From assembly GCA_002396665.1 (NCBI GenBank), contig DGYJ01000109.1:1665-7091 (forward strand): 5,427 bases of DNA. The letters run 5' to 3'. This document shows, piece by piece, positions 1 through 5,352 of this stretch. Position numbers and translations under genes: made by a program. The notes under the pieces are model-generated. The model was given only the letters and a program-made list of their open reading frames with translations, had not been told where the DNA came from and made no database searches. This DNA comes from Bdellovibrionaceae bacterium UBA5009 (GTDB taxonomy: Bacteria; Bdellovibrionota; Bdellovibrionia; Bdellovibrionales; Bdellovibrionaceae). Every line of letters starts with the position of its first letter. The stretch's first letter is position 1.

Positions 1-2
1 GT

Positions 3-389
3 GATGAAAAGGGTCGTAGATATGAGTACGAAGAAATGTCTGAGCTTGAAAAATCTGTGAAGCAACCATTGATTTTGATCAATCCAGTGATCGTCGAAGG
101 CGAAGGTAAAACGACCTTTGATGAAGGATGTTTAAGTGTTCCCACTTTTTATGAAACCGTTGAGCGTTTTAAAGTGGTCGAAATCAGAGCTCAAGATCTA
201 GACGGCAAAGAATTCACAGTAAAGTCTGATGGTTTGCTTGGCATTTGCATGCAGCACGAGATGGACCACCTTGAGGGCACATTATTTATTGATCATCTTA
301 GTTTTATTAAAAGTAACAAAATAAAAAACCAAATCAAAAAACATGGCTATCCGAAGCCTGAAAAAGAAAAAGTAGAAGATAAAGCGTGA
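3..389 (+). CDS. def: Peptide deformylase, 3' part (5' end outside window)
   Basis: Peptide deformylase removes the formyl group from the N-terminal methionine of new proteins in the cytoplasm, using a bound metal ion (usually Fe2+). The reading frame is open to the left edge of the window, so the ATG at 36 is an internal methionine and not the start. Two of the three family motifs are visible. EGCLSVP has its metal-binding Cys at bases 129-131. QHEMDHLEG, the HExxH motif, has its two His ligands at 255-257 and 267-269 and the catalytic Glu between them. The N-terminal motif GxGLAAxQ and roughly 50-60 residues are missing because of the window edge, not because of a mutation. The protein ends in a charged Lys/Glu-rich tail after the last helix. 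Its stop overlaps the fmt start (GTGA), which implies translational coupling with the enzyme that adds the formyl group. The identification is very secure; only the start is unknown. Confidence 0.96.
   Translation, partial: DEKGRRYEYEEMSELEKSVKQPLILINPVIVEGEGKTTFDEGCLSVPTFYETVERFKVVEIRAQDLDGKEFTVKSDGLLGICMQHEMDHLEGTLFIDHLSFIKSNKIKNQIKKHGYPKPEKEKVEDKA
386..389 (+). other. def/fmt 4-base stop-start overlap (GTGA)
   Basis: The GTG start of fmt shares bases with the TGA stop of def. This is a classical arrangement for translational coupling and fits the two enzymes acting on the same formyl-methionine cycle. Coupling itself is inferred from the geometry. Confidence 0.85.
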
Positions 390-1372
390 GTCGCGTACGA
401 GTTTGTTTTTTAGGAACACCTGAATTTGCTGTCACTTCATTGAAGGCGCTATTGGAAGACGAGCACTTTGAAGTTGTGGGTGTTGTGACCCAGCCCGATC
501 GTCCATCGGGTCGAAAGTTGCAGCTCACACCAAGTCCGGTGAAAGTTTTAGCCCAGGCCCGCGGCCTTCAAGTTTTAGCTCCTGAATCTTTAAAAAAGAA
601 TCCATTGATTGTTGAACAAATTCGCCTTTGGGGGGCCGAAGTCGCAGTGGTTGTGGCCTTTGGCCAAATTTTGACTGAAGACTTTATGAAAATGTTTAAT
701 TTCGGGGCTGTAAATGTTCACGGAAGTATTTTACCCCGCTGGCGTGGGGCTGCGCCCATTCAAAGGGCCATCGAAGCCGGGGATACCGAAAGTGGTGTGA
801 CCTTGCAAAAAATGGTTAAAAAGCTAGATGCGGGCGACATCATTGGGATGCGAAAAATTTCTTCAGATCAAAAAATCAATGCCCAAGAGTTGCACGATCA
901 ATTGGCTGTTCTTGGCGCAGAACTTTTAAAAGTTGAATTGATGGATTATATCCGTGGCAATTTAGCGGGCGTTGCTCAAAATGAAAACGAAGTCACCTAC
1001 GCAAAAAAAATTGAAAAGTCTGAAGCCGAAATTAAATGGTCCATGTCTGCAATGCAAATTCATAATAAAGTCCGAGCCTTCACTATGGGGCCCGGTGATT
1101 TTACAACCTGGGCTGGTAAAAAAATAAAAATCCATCGCACAGAGGTGGTCATGGAGTCCTCTTCTGTGGCGACTGTAAGTCAAAGTGGTGTACCAACCCA
1201 TGGTGACAAGTTTGGAGTTATTCAAAAAATCAATTCGGACAGTCTTTGGGTTCAGACGGGTGACGGGAAGCTTCAAATTTTTGAAGTGCAACCAGAATCC
1301 CGGGCGAAAATGAGTGTCGCAGATTTTTTAAAAGGTCAAAGTGTCAGTGTTGGCGATCGTTTTGGTTTGTAG
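386..1372 (+). CDS. fmt: Methionyl-tRNA formyltransferase
   Basis: Fmt transfers a formyl group from 10-formyltetrahydrofolate to Met-tRNAfMet, making the initiator tRNA used in bacterial translation. The 328-residue product is close to the usual 310-320. The N-terminal Rossmann-like catalytic domain starts with FLGTPEFA (residues 8-15) and has the tRNA-contacting loop TQPDRPSGRK (35-44). The active site is seen in NVHGSILPRWRG (110-121), with catalytic Asn110 and His112, and in LDAGD (147-151), with Asp148; these correspond to the Asn/His/Asp triad of the family. YAKKIEKSEAEIKW (205-218) marks the linker to the C-terminal OB-like domain, which ends with EVQPESRAKMSVADFLKG (300-317), as is typical. 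The start is GTG at 386, which overlaps the def stop by four bases. Upstream there is only a weak purine stretch (AGAAG), so translation probably depends on ribosomes finishing def. All key residues are present and no defect is seen. Confidence 0.97.
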   Translation: MSRVRVCFLGTPEFAVTSLKALLEDEHFEVVGVVTQPDRPSGRKLQLTPSPVKVLAQARGLQVLAPESLKKNPLIVEQIRLWGAEVAVVVAFGQILTEDFMKMFNFGAVNVHGSILPRWRGAAPIQRAIEAGDTESGVTLQKMVKKLDAGDIIGMRKISSDQKINAQELHDQLAVLGAELLKVELMDYIRGNLAGVAQNENEVTYAKKIEKSEAEIKWSMSAMQIHNKVRAFTMGPGDFTTWAGKKIKIHRTEVVMESSSVATVSQSGVPTHGDKFGVIQKINSDSLWVQTGDGKLQIFEVQPESRAKMSVADFLKGQSVSVGDRFGL

Positions 1373-1413
1373 AGATAATTTAATTTTGTATTTTATTGCC
1401 GATGAAATTGAAG

Positions 1414-1418
1414 AAGGA
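1414..1418 (+). promoter_or_regulatory. Shine-Dalgarno that decides the rpe start
   Basis: AAGGA at this position lies 7 bases before the GTG at 1426. It is the best ribosome binding site near the 5' end of rpe. The alternative in-frame starts at 1396 (TTG) and 1402 (ATG) have no purine-rich site at a proper distance; the sequence before them is T-rich. It therefore favours GTG 1426 as the true start. Confidence 0.7.
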
Positions 1419-1425
1419 ATTTGAA

Positions 1426-2073
1426 GTGAGCAAAAGAAAAAAATTAGTCGCTCCAAGCATTTTGTCTGCTGACTTCGCGAATTTAGAAAAAGAAGTCAAA
1501 GCTGTTGCCACCGCCGGAGCAGACTGGATCCATGTGGATGTGATGGATGGGCACTTTGTTCCAAATCTAACAATCGGCGCGCCAGTGGTGGCCGCGCTAA
1601 AAAAAATATCTCCACTTCCCCTCGATGTTCATTTGATGATCGAAAAACCAGAAAAATTTATTGATGATTTTTTAAAGGCCGGAAGTGATTATTTAACAAT
1701 TCATGTGGAATCCACGGATCAAGTTGAAGCTTGTCTAAAAAAAATCCGAGCCCATGGGGCAAAGGCGGGGATCACATTGCGCCCACGGACTTCTTTGTCG
1801 ACGATTCTTCCTTATCTTGAGCTGTGTGACCTTGTCTTAGTGATGACGGTCGAGCCAGGTTTTGGAGGGCAATCTTTTATGGTGGACCAAATGCCAAAGG
1901 TCACTGAACTTCGAAAAATCATTGACGAAAAAAAATTGCCAATCTTGATCGAAGTCGATGGCGGCGTCAGTGATAAAACTTTATCCCATCTTGATGATGT
2001 GGATGTTCTTGTTGCTGGATCCTATGTGTTTAAGGGCGAGTATTTGCAAACAATTACTAAGCTGAAAAGCTAG
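1426..2073 (+). CDS. rpe: Ribulose-phosphate 3-epimerase
   Basis: Rpe interconverts ribulose 5-phosphate and xylulose 5-phosphate in the pentose phosphate pathway (cytoplasmic, metal-dependent TIM barrel). The start at GTG 1426 gives 215 residues, close to the family's usual 215-225, and begins a few residues before the diagnostic APSILSADF (residues 9-17). Other signatures are HVDVMDGHFVPN (36-47), with metal ligands His36 and Asp38, DVHLMI (67-72), with His69, MTVEPGFGGQ (140-149), and EVDGG (176-180), with the catalytic/metal Asp178. GSYVFKG (198-204) is part of the C-terminal phosphate-binding loop. The frame remains open upstream to TTG 1396, which would add ten Lys/Glu-rich residues with no counterpart in the family. 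The gene follows fmt by 53 bases and is followed after one base by a membrane-protein gene. No rsmB/sun gene lies between fmt and rpe, although one often neighbours fmt in other bacteria. All catalytic residues are intact. Confidence 0.96.
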   Translation: MSKRKKLVAPSILSADFANLEKEVKAVATAGADWIHVDVMDGHFVPNLTIGAPVVAALKKISPLPLDVHLMIEKPEKFIDDFLKAGSDYLTIHVESTDQVEACLKKIRAHGAKAGITLRPRTSLSTILPYLELCDLVLVMTVEPGFGGQSFMVDQMPKVTELRKIIDEKKLPILIEVDGGVSDKTLSHLDDVDVLVAGSYVFKGEYLQTITKLKS

Positions 2074-2074
2074 G

Positions 2075-3271
2075 ATGTCCTTGAAAAATTTCCTACTTTT
2101 TTTACTTAAAAAAGCAAAAGAATTTGAGTCTTCAATATACAATTTATTTCCAAAGTCTGAAAATTTCTTTTTTTACCTGCTTGCATTTGGTGTTTTAAGC
2201 ATAATCCAAATACCTTGGGGCTATGGTATTGATTTGCATTTGGGCTTTGATTTTTCAAATCTTTACCTGTTTCATCATTGCGAATTTGCTAAAATTTCCC
2301 CGTACTTAATTCCTGGTGGTGATTGTGGTGACTTATTAAATCGGGATATGATCTATCCTCCTTTACTGTACTGGCTTTTTGGATGGACAAAGTTTTTTGA
2401 TTTTGAAACAGCCTATTTGGTTTGGTGTTTGTTTATGATTGCGGCCATGGGTTTCGTGCTTGCTGCGATTTTTATGAAGTTAAAAAAGAAAAATATTGCA
2501 GCCTATAACTTGCTTATTCCATTTTTGTTTTTTTTGCAGTTGCCATTTGTTTACGCCATCGAACGGGGAAATAATGATATTCTTATTGTCCTGTTTTGGG
2601 CGACATCATGTTTTTTATATCTGTATGGATTTTCTTTTGTTGCTGGCATCATCGTAGGGCTTTGCTGTTTGTTAAAAATATATCCTGTGTTTGGCGCCAT
2701 TGTTCTTGGTTTTATTGAGCTTAGGAAAAATAGGCTAGGGTCACGTTTTGTAATTGGTGGAGTTTTGGCTACGCTTTGTGGATTGCTTTTATTGCGCGAT
2801 CAAAGTTTTGTTTACTTTTTTGATGTATTACCCCAGTGGTCAAAATCTGAAGTGATCAGGGATGTAACAGCACATTCGATTCGTTCAATCAGACTAGGGG
2901 ATCCTTGGTTGCCATTACTAATTTCAATTTATCTTCTTTATTCGTGGATTAAGCAAGATGGTTTAAAAGAAGGAAGCAATGTCGAGTTAAATTTTTTTGG
3001 ATCATTAGCTATAATGACTTACTTTTCAAACACAACGAATGATTATAATTTGGTCACAACCTATCCGCTTATTTTTTATAGTTGGATGGGTATGTATTCA
3101 GATGACTTAAAACAAGCGAAGTTCTACGCGTACACATTTTTTATTGGTATCGTGTCTATTTTAGGCTATCGATTTCTTTGGCATAATCAGGTTTATAATT
3201 TGGCAGGCCTGCACGTGCTTTTTCAAATCTACTGGTTGTTTCTGTTTACTCGACGTGCGTCTTTTGGGTGA
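2075..3271 (+). CDS. Polytopic membrane protein, probable GT-C (GT87/DUF2029-like) glycosyltransferase
   Basis: This is a 398-residue, strongly hydrophobic inner-membrane protein with about ten predicted membrane segments by eye (for example 31-46, 112-135, 142-161, 169-200, 203-216, 224-241, 277-291, 350-366, 376-391). Several features resemble GT-C fold glycosyltransferases of the GT87/DUF2029 type, which use polyprenyl-phosphate sugars on the periplasmic side. There is an acidic residue in the first outer loop (GFDFSNLY, Asp59), a YPP motif (94-96), ERGNND (163-168) at a membrane edge and LLKIYP (199-204). The ERGNND/K-x-x-P pair is the strongest hint. Substrate and acceptor cannot be read from sequence; a role in a cell-envelope glycan is plausible. 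The ATG follows the rpe stop by one base, so the gene is probably co-transcribed and translationally coupled. The TTG at 2081, 5 bases after AGGA (2072-2075), is an alternative start that would remove only two residues. Base composition is more AT-rich than fmt and rpe. The membrane-protein call is sure; the enzyme class is moderate. Confidence 0.8.
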   Translation: MSLKNFLLFLLKKAKEFESSIYNLFPKSENFFFYLLAFGVLSIIQIPWGYGIDLHLGFDFSNLYLFHHCEFAKISPYLIPGGDCGDLLNRDMIYPPLLYWLFGWTKFFDFETAYLVWCLFMIAAMGFVLAAIFMKLKKKNIAAYNLLIPFLFFLQLPFVYAIERGNNDILIVLFWATSCFLYLYGFSFVAGIIVGLCCLLKIYPVFGAIVLGFIELRKNRLGSRFVIGGVLATLCGLLLLRDQSFVYFFDVLPQWSKSEVIRDVTAHSIRSIRLGDPWLPLLISIYLLYSWIKQDGLKEGSNVELNFFGSLAIMTYFSNTTNDYNLVTTYPLIFYSWMGMYSDDLKQAKFYAYTFFIGIVSILGYRFLWHNQVYNLAGLHVLFQIYWLFLFTRRASFG

Positions 3272-3301
3272 GCTGTTTTATTTCTAAATATTTTTCTCAC
3301 T

Positions 3302-3320
3302 GCACATGATATTAATGTGC
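3302..3320. repeat. Perfect 6-bp inverted repeat GCACAT-N7-ATGTGC
   Basis: GCACAT (3302-3307) and ATGTGC (3315-3320) are exact reverse complements separated by seven AT-rich bases, 30 bases after the stop of the glycosyltransferase-like gene. It could be a small RNA hairpin at the 3' end of that transcript or a dimeric protein-binding site. The stem is short and not followed by a T-run on either strand, so it is not called a terminator. Confidence 0.4.
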
Positions 3321-3418
3321 CACCCTAGTTGTGGTTCAAACGTTGATTCAAATAGTTCTGACCCTCAGTGGATGAGTATCCCCAGATGATTCGAAATTTG
3401 CGGAGTTAGAATCTTTTT

Positions 3419-3441
3419 GGCTCAAAAATCTATTTTTGGCC
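3419..3441. repeat. Imperfect inverted repeat upstream of secreted-protein gene
   Basis: GGCTCAAAAAT (3419-3429) pairs with ATTTTTGGCC (3432-3441), leaving one bulged T (3422) and a tight loop. It ends 24 bases before the ATG of the secreted-protein gene. The arm TTTTTGGC also occurs as a direct repeat (3414-3421 and 3433-3440). It may be a 5'-leader hairpin or an operator. No T-run follows it on either strand, which argues against an intrinsic terminator. Confidence 0.35.
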
Positions 3442-3465
3442 TGCCAATTGCAATAACTTCTCTGA

Positions 3466-3549
3466 ATGAAAAAAAGAATTTTAAACCAAATATATAAGCT
3501 TTTAATGGCAATTATTTTGACAGTGTTTGCCGCGATTAGTTCTTACGCA
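3466..3549 (+). other. Sec signal peptide coding region
   Basis: Residues 1-28 show the n-region (Lys2, Lys3, Arg4), a hydrophobic h-region LLMAIILTVFAAI and a c-region with Ser at -3 and Ala at -1 (S-Y-A). There is no lipobox cysteine at the cleavage site, so the product is a soluble exported protein and not a lipoprotein. Confidence 0.8.
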
Positions 3550-4431
3550 AAAGTAACTGATGGCCCGGGTGGGACTGGAGGCGGTGATGAATACGTTTTG
3601 GATTTCATTTCTGTTGGTTATCAAGAAGTTTACCCTTGGCTAGTAAAAAATGGAAGCAGGCTAAGTCCTGCTGTAGATGCAAAAGTGTTTTTACAACAAC
3701 TTTCGCAATATAATATTTTTTCTAAAGATAAAGTGTTTGAGAAATGTGATGGAACCCAAACGGGCAAAGAATTTCAAGCTTGTTATAATAAATCAACTGG
3801 TAAAATAATGATTAGCAGATCTCTATGGCCAATAAAGGAGCTTAATTCTCCCACCAAAAGAGGCACTGTTGCCCATGAAGTTTTTCGTCGTATGGGTATT
3901 GAGGGCGACAAGTATGAGGTGACTAGGCAAATTCCTATTCTATCAATTAAAAGAGCCTCTTCAGGCCGTAAGACATTAGTAGATTGGGCTTATTTAGATG
4001 AAGATTCAAAAGAATATCTTAAGATATTTCAATCTAATTTTGATTACATAGAAGAGAATAACTCAGTTGGAAATATTATTTTTTCTAATCCTTCAAAGGC
4101 AAGCGGTCTTGGTATTAGTGTTGAGCCATACCATTCGACCTGTGGTGCTATCGAGATTTTGCCGAGAACCAAGCTGATTTATAATGGAATACGCAAGGAA
4201 CTACAAAGTAACCGGGAAGCTGCATTTGCCATAAGTCTTCAGTTATTGCTGATGGTTCCAGCGGGTACTCATGTTGGACTGAATGTATCAAATTCAACTT
4301 ATGTTAATACAAGTGGTTTTCTATTAAAAGATTGCTCTATAATTATTGATTCCTGGTGGGGAGAATTTGAAAGCTTTTCTGGATTAAATTTCCCTCCAAA
4401 AACTGAAGAGCCACTGGATGTTAAATTTTAA
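3466..4431 (+). CDS. Secreted protein of unknown function with HExxR motif
   Basis: This 321-residue protein is exported. It has a charged start (MKKR), a hydrophobic core (about 12-26) and a type I signal peptidase site SSYA|KV after residue 28. The mature protein opens with a Gly-rich stretch (DGPGGTGGGDEY, 32-43), followed by a mixed region, then AHEVFRRMGIEGDKYEVTRQI (136-156). This resembles a motif of HE followed by a hydrophobic residue, G-x-E and Y-x-V that I associate with secreted proteins of Bdellovibrio-like bacteria. His137-Glu138 are present, but the second His of a zincin HExxH is replaced by Arg141, so protease activity is doubtful. The mature part has four cysteines (94, 106, 226, 290), which would suit two disulfides in the periplasm or outside the cell. 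The C-terminal third looks beta-rich. No Shine-Dalgarno precedes ATG 3466; the next Met (residue 14) would break the signal peptide, so 3466 is kept. The family function is not known to me. Confidence 0.85.
   Translation: MKKRILNQIYKLLMAIILTVFAAISSYAKVTDGPGGTGGGDEYVLDFISVGYQEVYPWLVKNGSRLSPAVDAKVFLQQLSQYNIFSKDKVFEKCDGTQTGKEFQACYNKSTGKIMISRSLWPIKELNSPTKRGTVAHEVFRRMGIEGDKYEVTRQIPILSIKRASSGRKTLVDWAYLDEDSKEYLKIFQSNFDYIEENNSVGNIIFSNPSKASGLGISVEPYHSTCGAIEILPRTKLIYNGIRKELQSNREAAFAISLQLLLMVPAGTHVGLNVSNSTYVNTSGFLLKDCSIIIDSWWGEFESFSGLNFPPKTEEPLDVKF
4421..4431. other. Convergent 3'-end overlap of two genes (11 bp)
   Basis: The stop of the secreted-protein gene (TAA 4429-4431, +) lies inside the last codons of the regulator gene, whose stop (TAA on -, 4421-4423) lies inside the end of the secreted-protein gene. 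The shared bases are AT-rich. No bidirectional terminator stem is visible at the junction, so the two transcripts are likely to overlap at their 3' ends (inference). Confidence 0.85.
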
Positions 4432-5224
4432 AGCAATCACATGTAATAACAATGCCCTCTTCCGGCTTTGAAGGCCCGGCAAGTCGGCTAGCATTTTCAA
4501 TAAATTGAAGCATCATTTCTTTGATTTGATCATAATCTTTTTTGCTGACGGCCTGTACGGCGGTAAAATGAACGCTCTGATTTTTATAATCTTGAGCGTC
4601 TTGTATAGCCCTTGTTCGCCAGTTTTGATGGTGCATTATAACTAGCGGCGAATCTTTTTTTGCATGAAACTCGCCACTCTTGTATGCCCATTTGCCATTT
4701 TTATTTTCAATCATATCCTGATCGGCAAGTTCATAGAGGTAGTTCGTAAGAGTTTCTGTGCGTATATTTAGTCGGTAGGCTAAATTTTCGATTTTTTGGT
4801 ATTCTGGAATACTTGTTAAAAAATGTATTGCTGACCATATCCAACTTGAAAAATATTTAAATTGAAGATTTTCACTTGGGACATTTGATCTGTCAGCCCG
4901 TTCTTGAACGGAATTTTTTTTCTGACGAATTTGTTCAATTTGTTGTTGTAAGAATTTTTTATACTCAAGGTCGCCGGCGCGCTCAAAATCAACCAAGAGC
5001 CTGAAGTAGTCTCTCTCATCAGAGTTCAACCTCCAAAAAAGTGACAACTTAAATGCATGGTCGGGTGTTAGTTGGAGCTCCTCGGTAAGGACCCTTGAAA
5101 TATAAGATGGTTGAACGCCAAGAGCTTGTGCGGCCATGGTCATTTGCCCGCGCCTTCCTGGGCCCATCAATCTAGAGGCTATGATGGATTTATATGTTTT
5201 GTATTGATAAATTGATTCTTTCAT
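4421..5224 (-). CDS. TIGR02147/DUF4423-family regulatory protein
   Basis: This is a cytoplasmic, probably DNA-binding regulator. Counting from ATG 5224 the product has 267 residues. The start MKESIYQYKTYKSI matches the usual short N-terminal x-I-x-x-Y-x-x-Y segment of TIGR02147 proteins. A helix-turn-helix-like region follows (about 28-55: MTMAAQALGVQPSYISRVL), then LTPDHAFKLSLFWRLNSDERDYFRLLVDFERA (52-83) and a charged helical linker with polar Gln/Lys runs (about 90-105). The DUF4423-like second half begins at YFSSWIWSAIHFL (124-136), with a winged-helix-like part ENLAYRLNIRTETLTNYLYEL (146-166), and ends in a sheet with the dicysteine ITCDCFKI. The frame is open to ATG 5251, adding nine residues; neither start has a strong Shine-Dalgarno, and the family start favours 5224. 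It overlaps the secreted-protein gene tail to tail by 11 bases and is divergent from an XRE-type gene. Ligand and targets are unknown. The family is common in Bdellovibrionota and Fibrobacteres. Confidence 0.85.
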   Translation of the reverse strand: MKESIYQYKTYKSIIASRLMGPGRRGQMTMAAQALGVQPSYISRVLTEELQLTPDHAFKLSLFWRLNSDERDYFRLLVDFERAGDLEYKKFLQQQIEQIRQKKNSVQERADRSNVPSENLQFKYFSSWIWSAIHFLTSIPEYQKIENLAYRLNIRTETLTNYLYELADQDMIENKNGKWAYKSGEFHAKKDSPLVIMHHQNWRTRAIQDAQDYKNQSVHFTAVQAVSKKDYDQIKEMMLQFIENASRLAGPSKPEEGIVITCDCFKI

Positions 5225-5254
5225 ATTTTTACCAAATTGTACTAAAATCATTCA

Positions 5255-5268
5255 ATTATTACAATAAT
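5255..5268. repeat. Inverted repeat ATTATT-AC-AATAAT
   Basis: Two exact 6-base arms flank a 2-base centre, just upstream of the start region of the minus-strand regulator. It could be an operator, but in such AT-rich DNA short repeats of A and T arise easily by chance. Confidence 0.3.
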
Positions 5269-5285
5269 GAAATAGACTGCACGCG

Positions 5286-5314
5286 TTAAGATTCTTATAT
5301 TACGTATGTATGTT
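5286..5314 (+). promoter_or_regulatory. Candidate sigma70-like promoter for the XRE gene
   Basis: TTAAGA (5286-5291, four of six matches to TTGACA) is followed after exactly 17 bases by TATGTT (5309-5314, four of six matches to TATAAT). Transcription would begin near 5321, leaving a leader of about 30 bases that contains the ribosome binding site. The boxes are weak and the region is AT-rich, so this is only a candidate. Confidence 0.3.
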
Positions 5315-5331
5315 AAATATTAATAATTTAA
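5313..5331. repeat. Inverted repeat TTAAAT-N7-ATTTAA, candidate operator
   Basis: Exact 6-base arms at 5313-5318 and 5326-5331 surround ATTAATA. The site sits directly on or after the candidate -10 box of the XRE gene, a position where a repressor would block transcription. It is a possible autoregulatory site for the XRE protein or a site for the divergent TIGR02147 protein. Chance occurrence in AT-rich DNA cannot be excluded. Confidence 0.35.
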
Positions 5332-5337
5332 AAACAT

Positions 5338-5342
5338 AAGGA
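5338..5342 (+). promoter_or_regulatory. Shine-Dalgarno of the XRE gene
   Basis: AAGGA lies 10 bases before the ATG at 5353. This is a good site at slightly long spacing, and it supports ATG 5353 as a real start even though only 25 codons are in the window. Confidence 0.65.
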
Positions 5343-5352
5343 ATTTCATTCA

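Larger units (their letters stand above)
3272..3465. other. Intergenic region without supported gene
   Basis: These 194 bases separate the left gene string from the secreted-protein gene. I see two short inverted repeats (listed separately). There is also a lone TAGAAT hexamer at 3407-3412 that could serve as a -10 box for the downstream gene, but no good -35 lies 16-18 bases upstream of it. No stem followed by a T-run is present, so the end of the upstream transcript is not marked by an obvious intrinsic terminator. A 27-codon open frame at 3306-3389 lacks a ribosome binding site and is not called. Confidence 0.6.
5225..5352. promoter_or_regulatory. Shared divergent promoter region between two regulator genes
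   Basis: This region of about 128 bases (101 if the upstream ATG at 5251 is used) separates the starts of the minus-strand TIGR02147 gene and the plus-strand XRE gene, so both promoters must lie here or nearby. It is very AT-rich and holds two short inverted repeats, at 5255-5268 and 5313-5331. Divergent regulators commonly control this kind of region themselves, but control here is inferred. Confidence 0.6.

Noticed and set aside
36..389. def starting at ATG 36
   Set aside because: The frame is open upstream to the window edge. A start here would remove the essential first motif, while the other two motifs are intact, so the gene is cut by the window and not short.
334..528. Minus-strand open frame of 64 codons over the def/fmt junction
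   Set aside because: It lies antisense to two well-supported genes, has low-complexity Ser/Thr/Leu composition and has no recognisable motif.
962..1291. Minus-strand open frame of 109 codons inside fmt
   Set aside because: It is fully antisense to the conserved fmt coding sequence, with no family motif and no ribosome site.
1362..1391. Possible internal promoter between fmt and rpe (TTGGTT ... TTGTAT)
   Set aside because: Both boxes match poorly and the T-rich stretch gives many equal alternatives. The 53-base gap fits a continuous transcript.
3268..3300. GTGAG ... CTCAC possible stem with T-rich interior after the glycosyltransferase-like gene
   Set aside because: The stem is only five base pairs with a loop of over 20 bases, and no T-run follows the second arm, so it does not meet the form of an intrinsic terminator.
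3306..3389. Small open frame of 27 codons in the intergenic gap, with two cysteines
   Set aside because: There is no Shine-Dalgarno, the start lies inside the inverted repeat, and there is no hydrophobic signal or known motif. A frame of this length is expected by chance.
3466..4431. Calling the secreted protein a zinc metalloprotease
   Set aside because: The motif is HEVFR, not HExxH. The second His ligand is missing and no third ligand can be named with confidence.
4816..5019. Minus-strand open frame of 67 codons inside the TIGR02147-type gene
   Set aside because: It is in another frame of the same strand within a gene whose own frame shows the family pattern, so it is a shadow frame.
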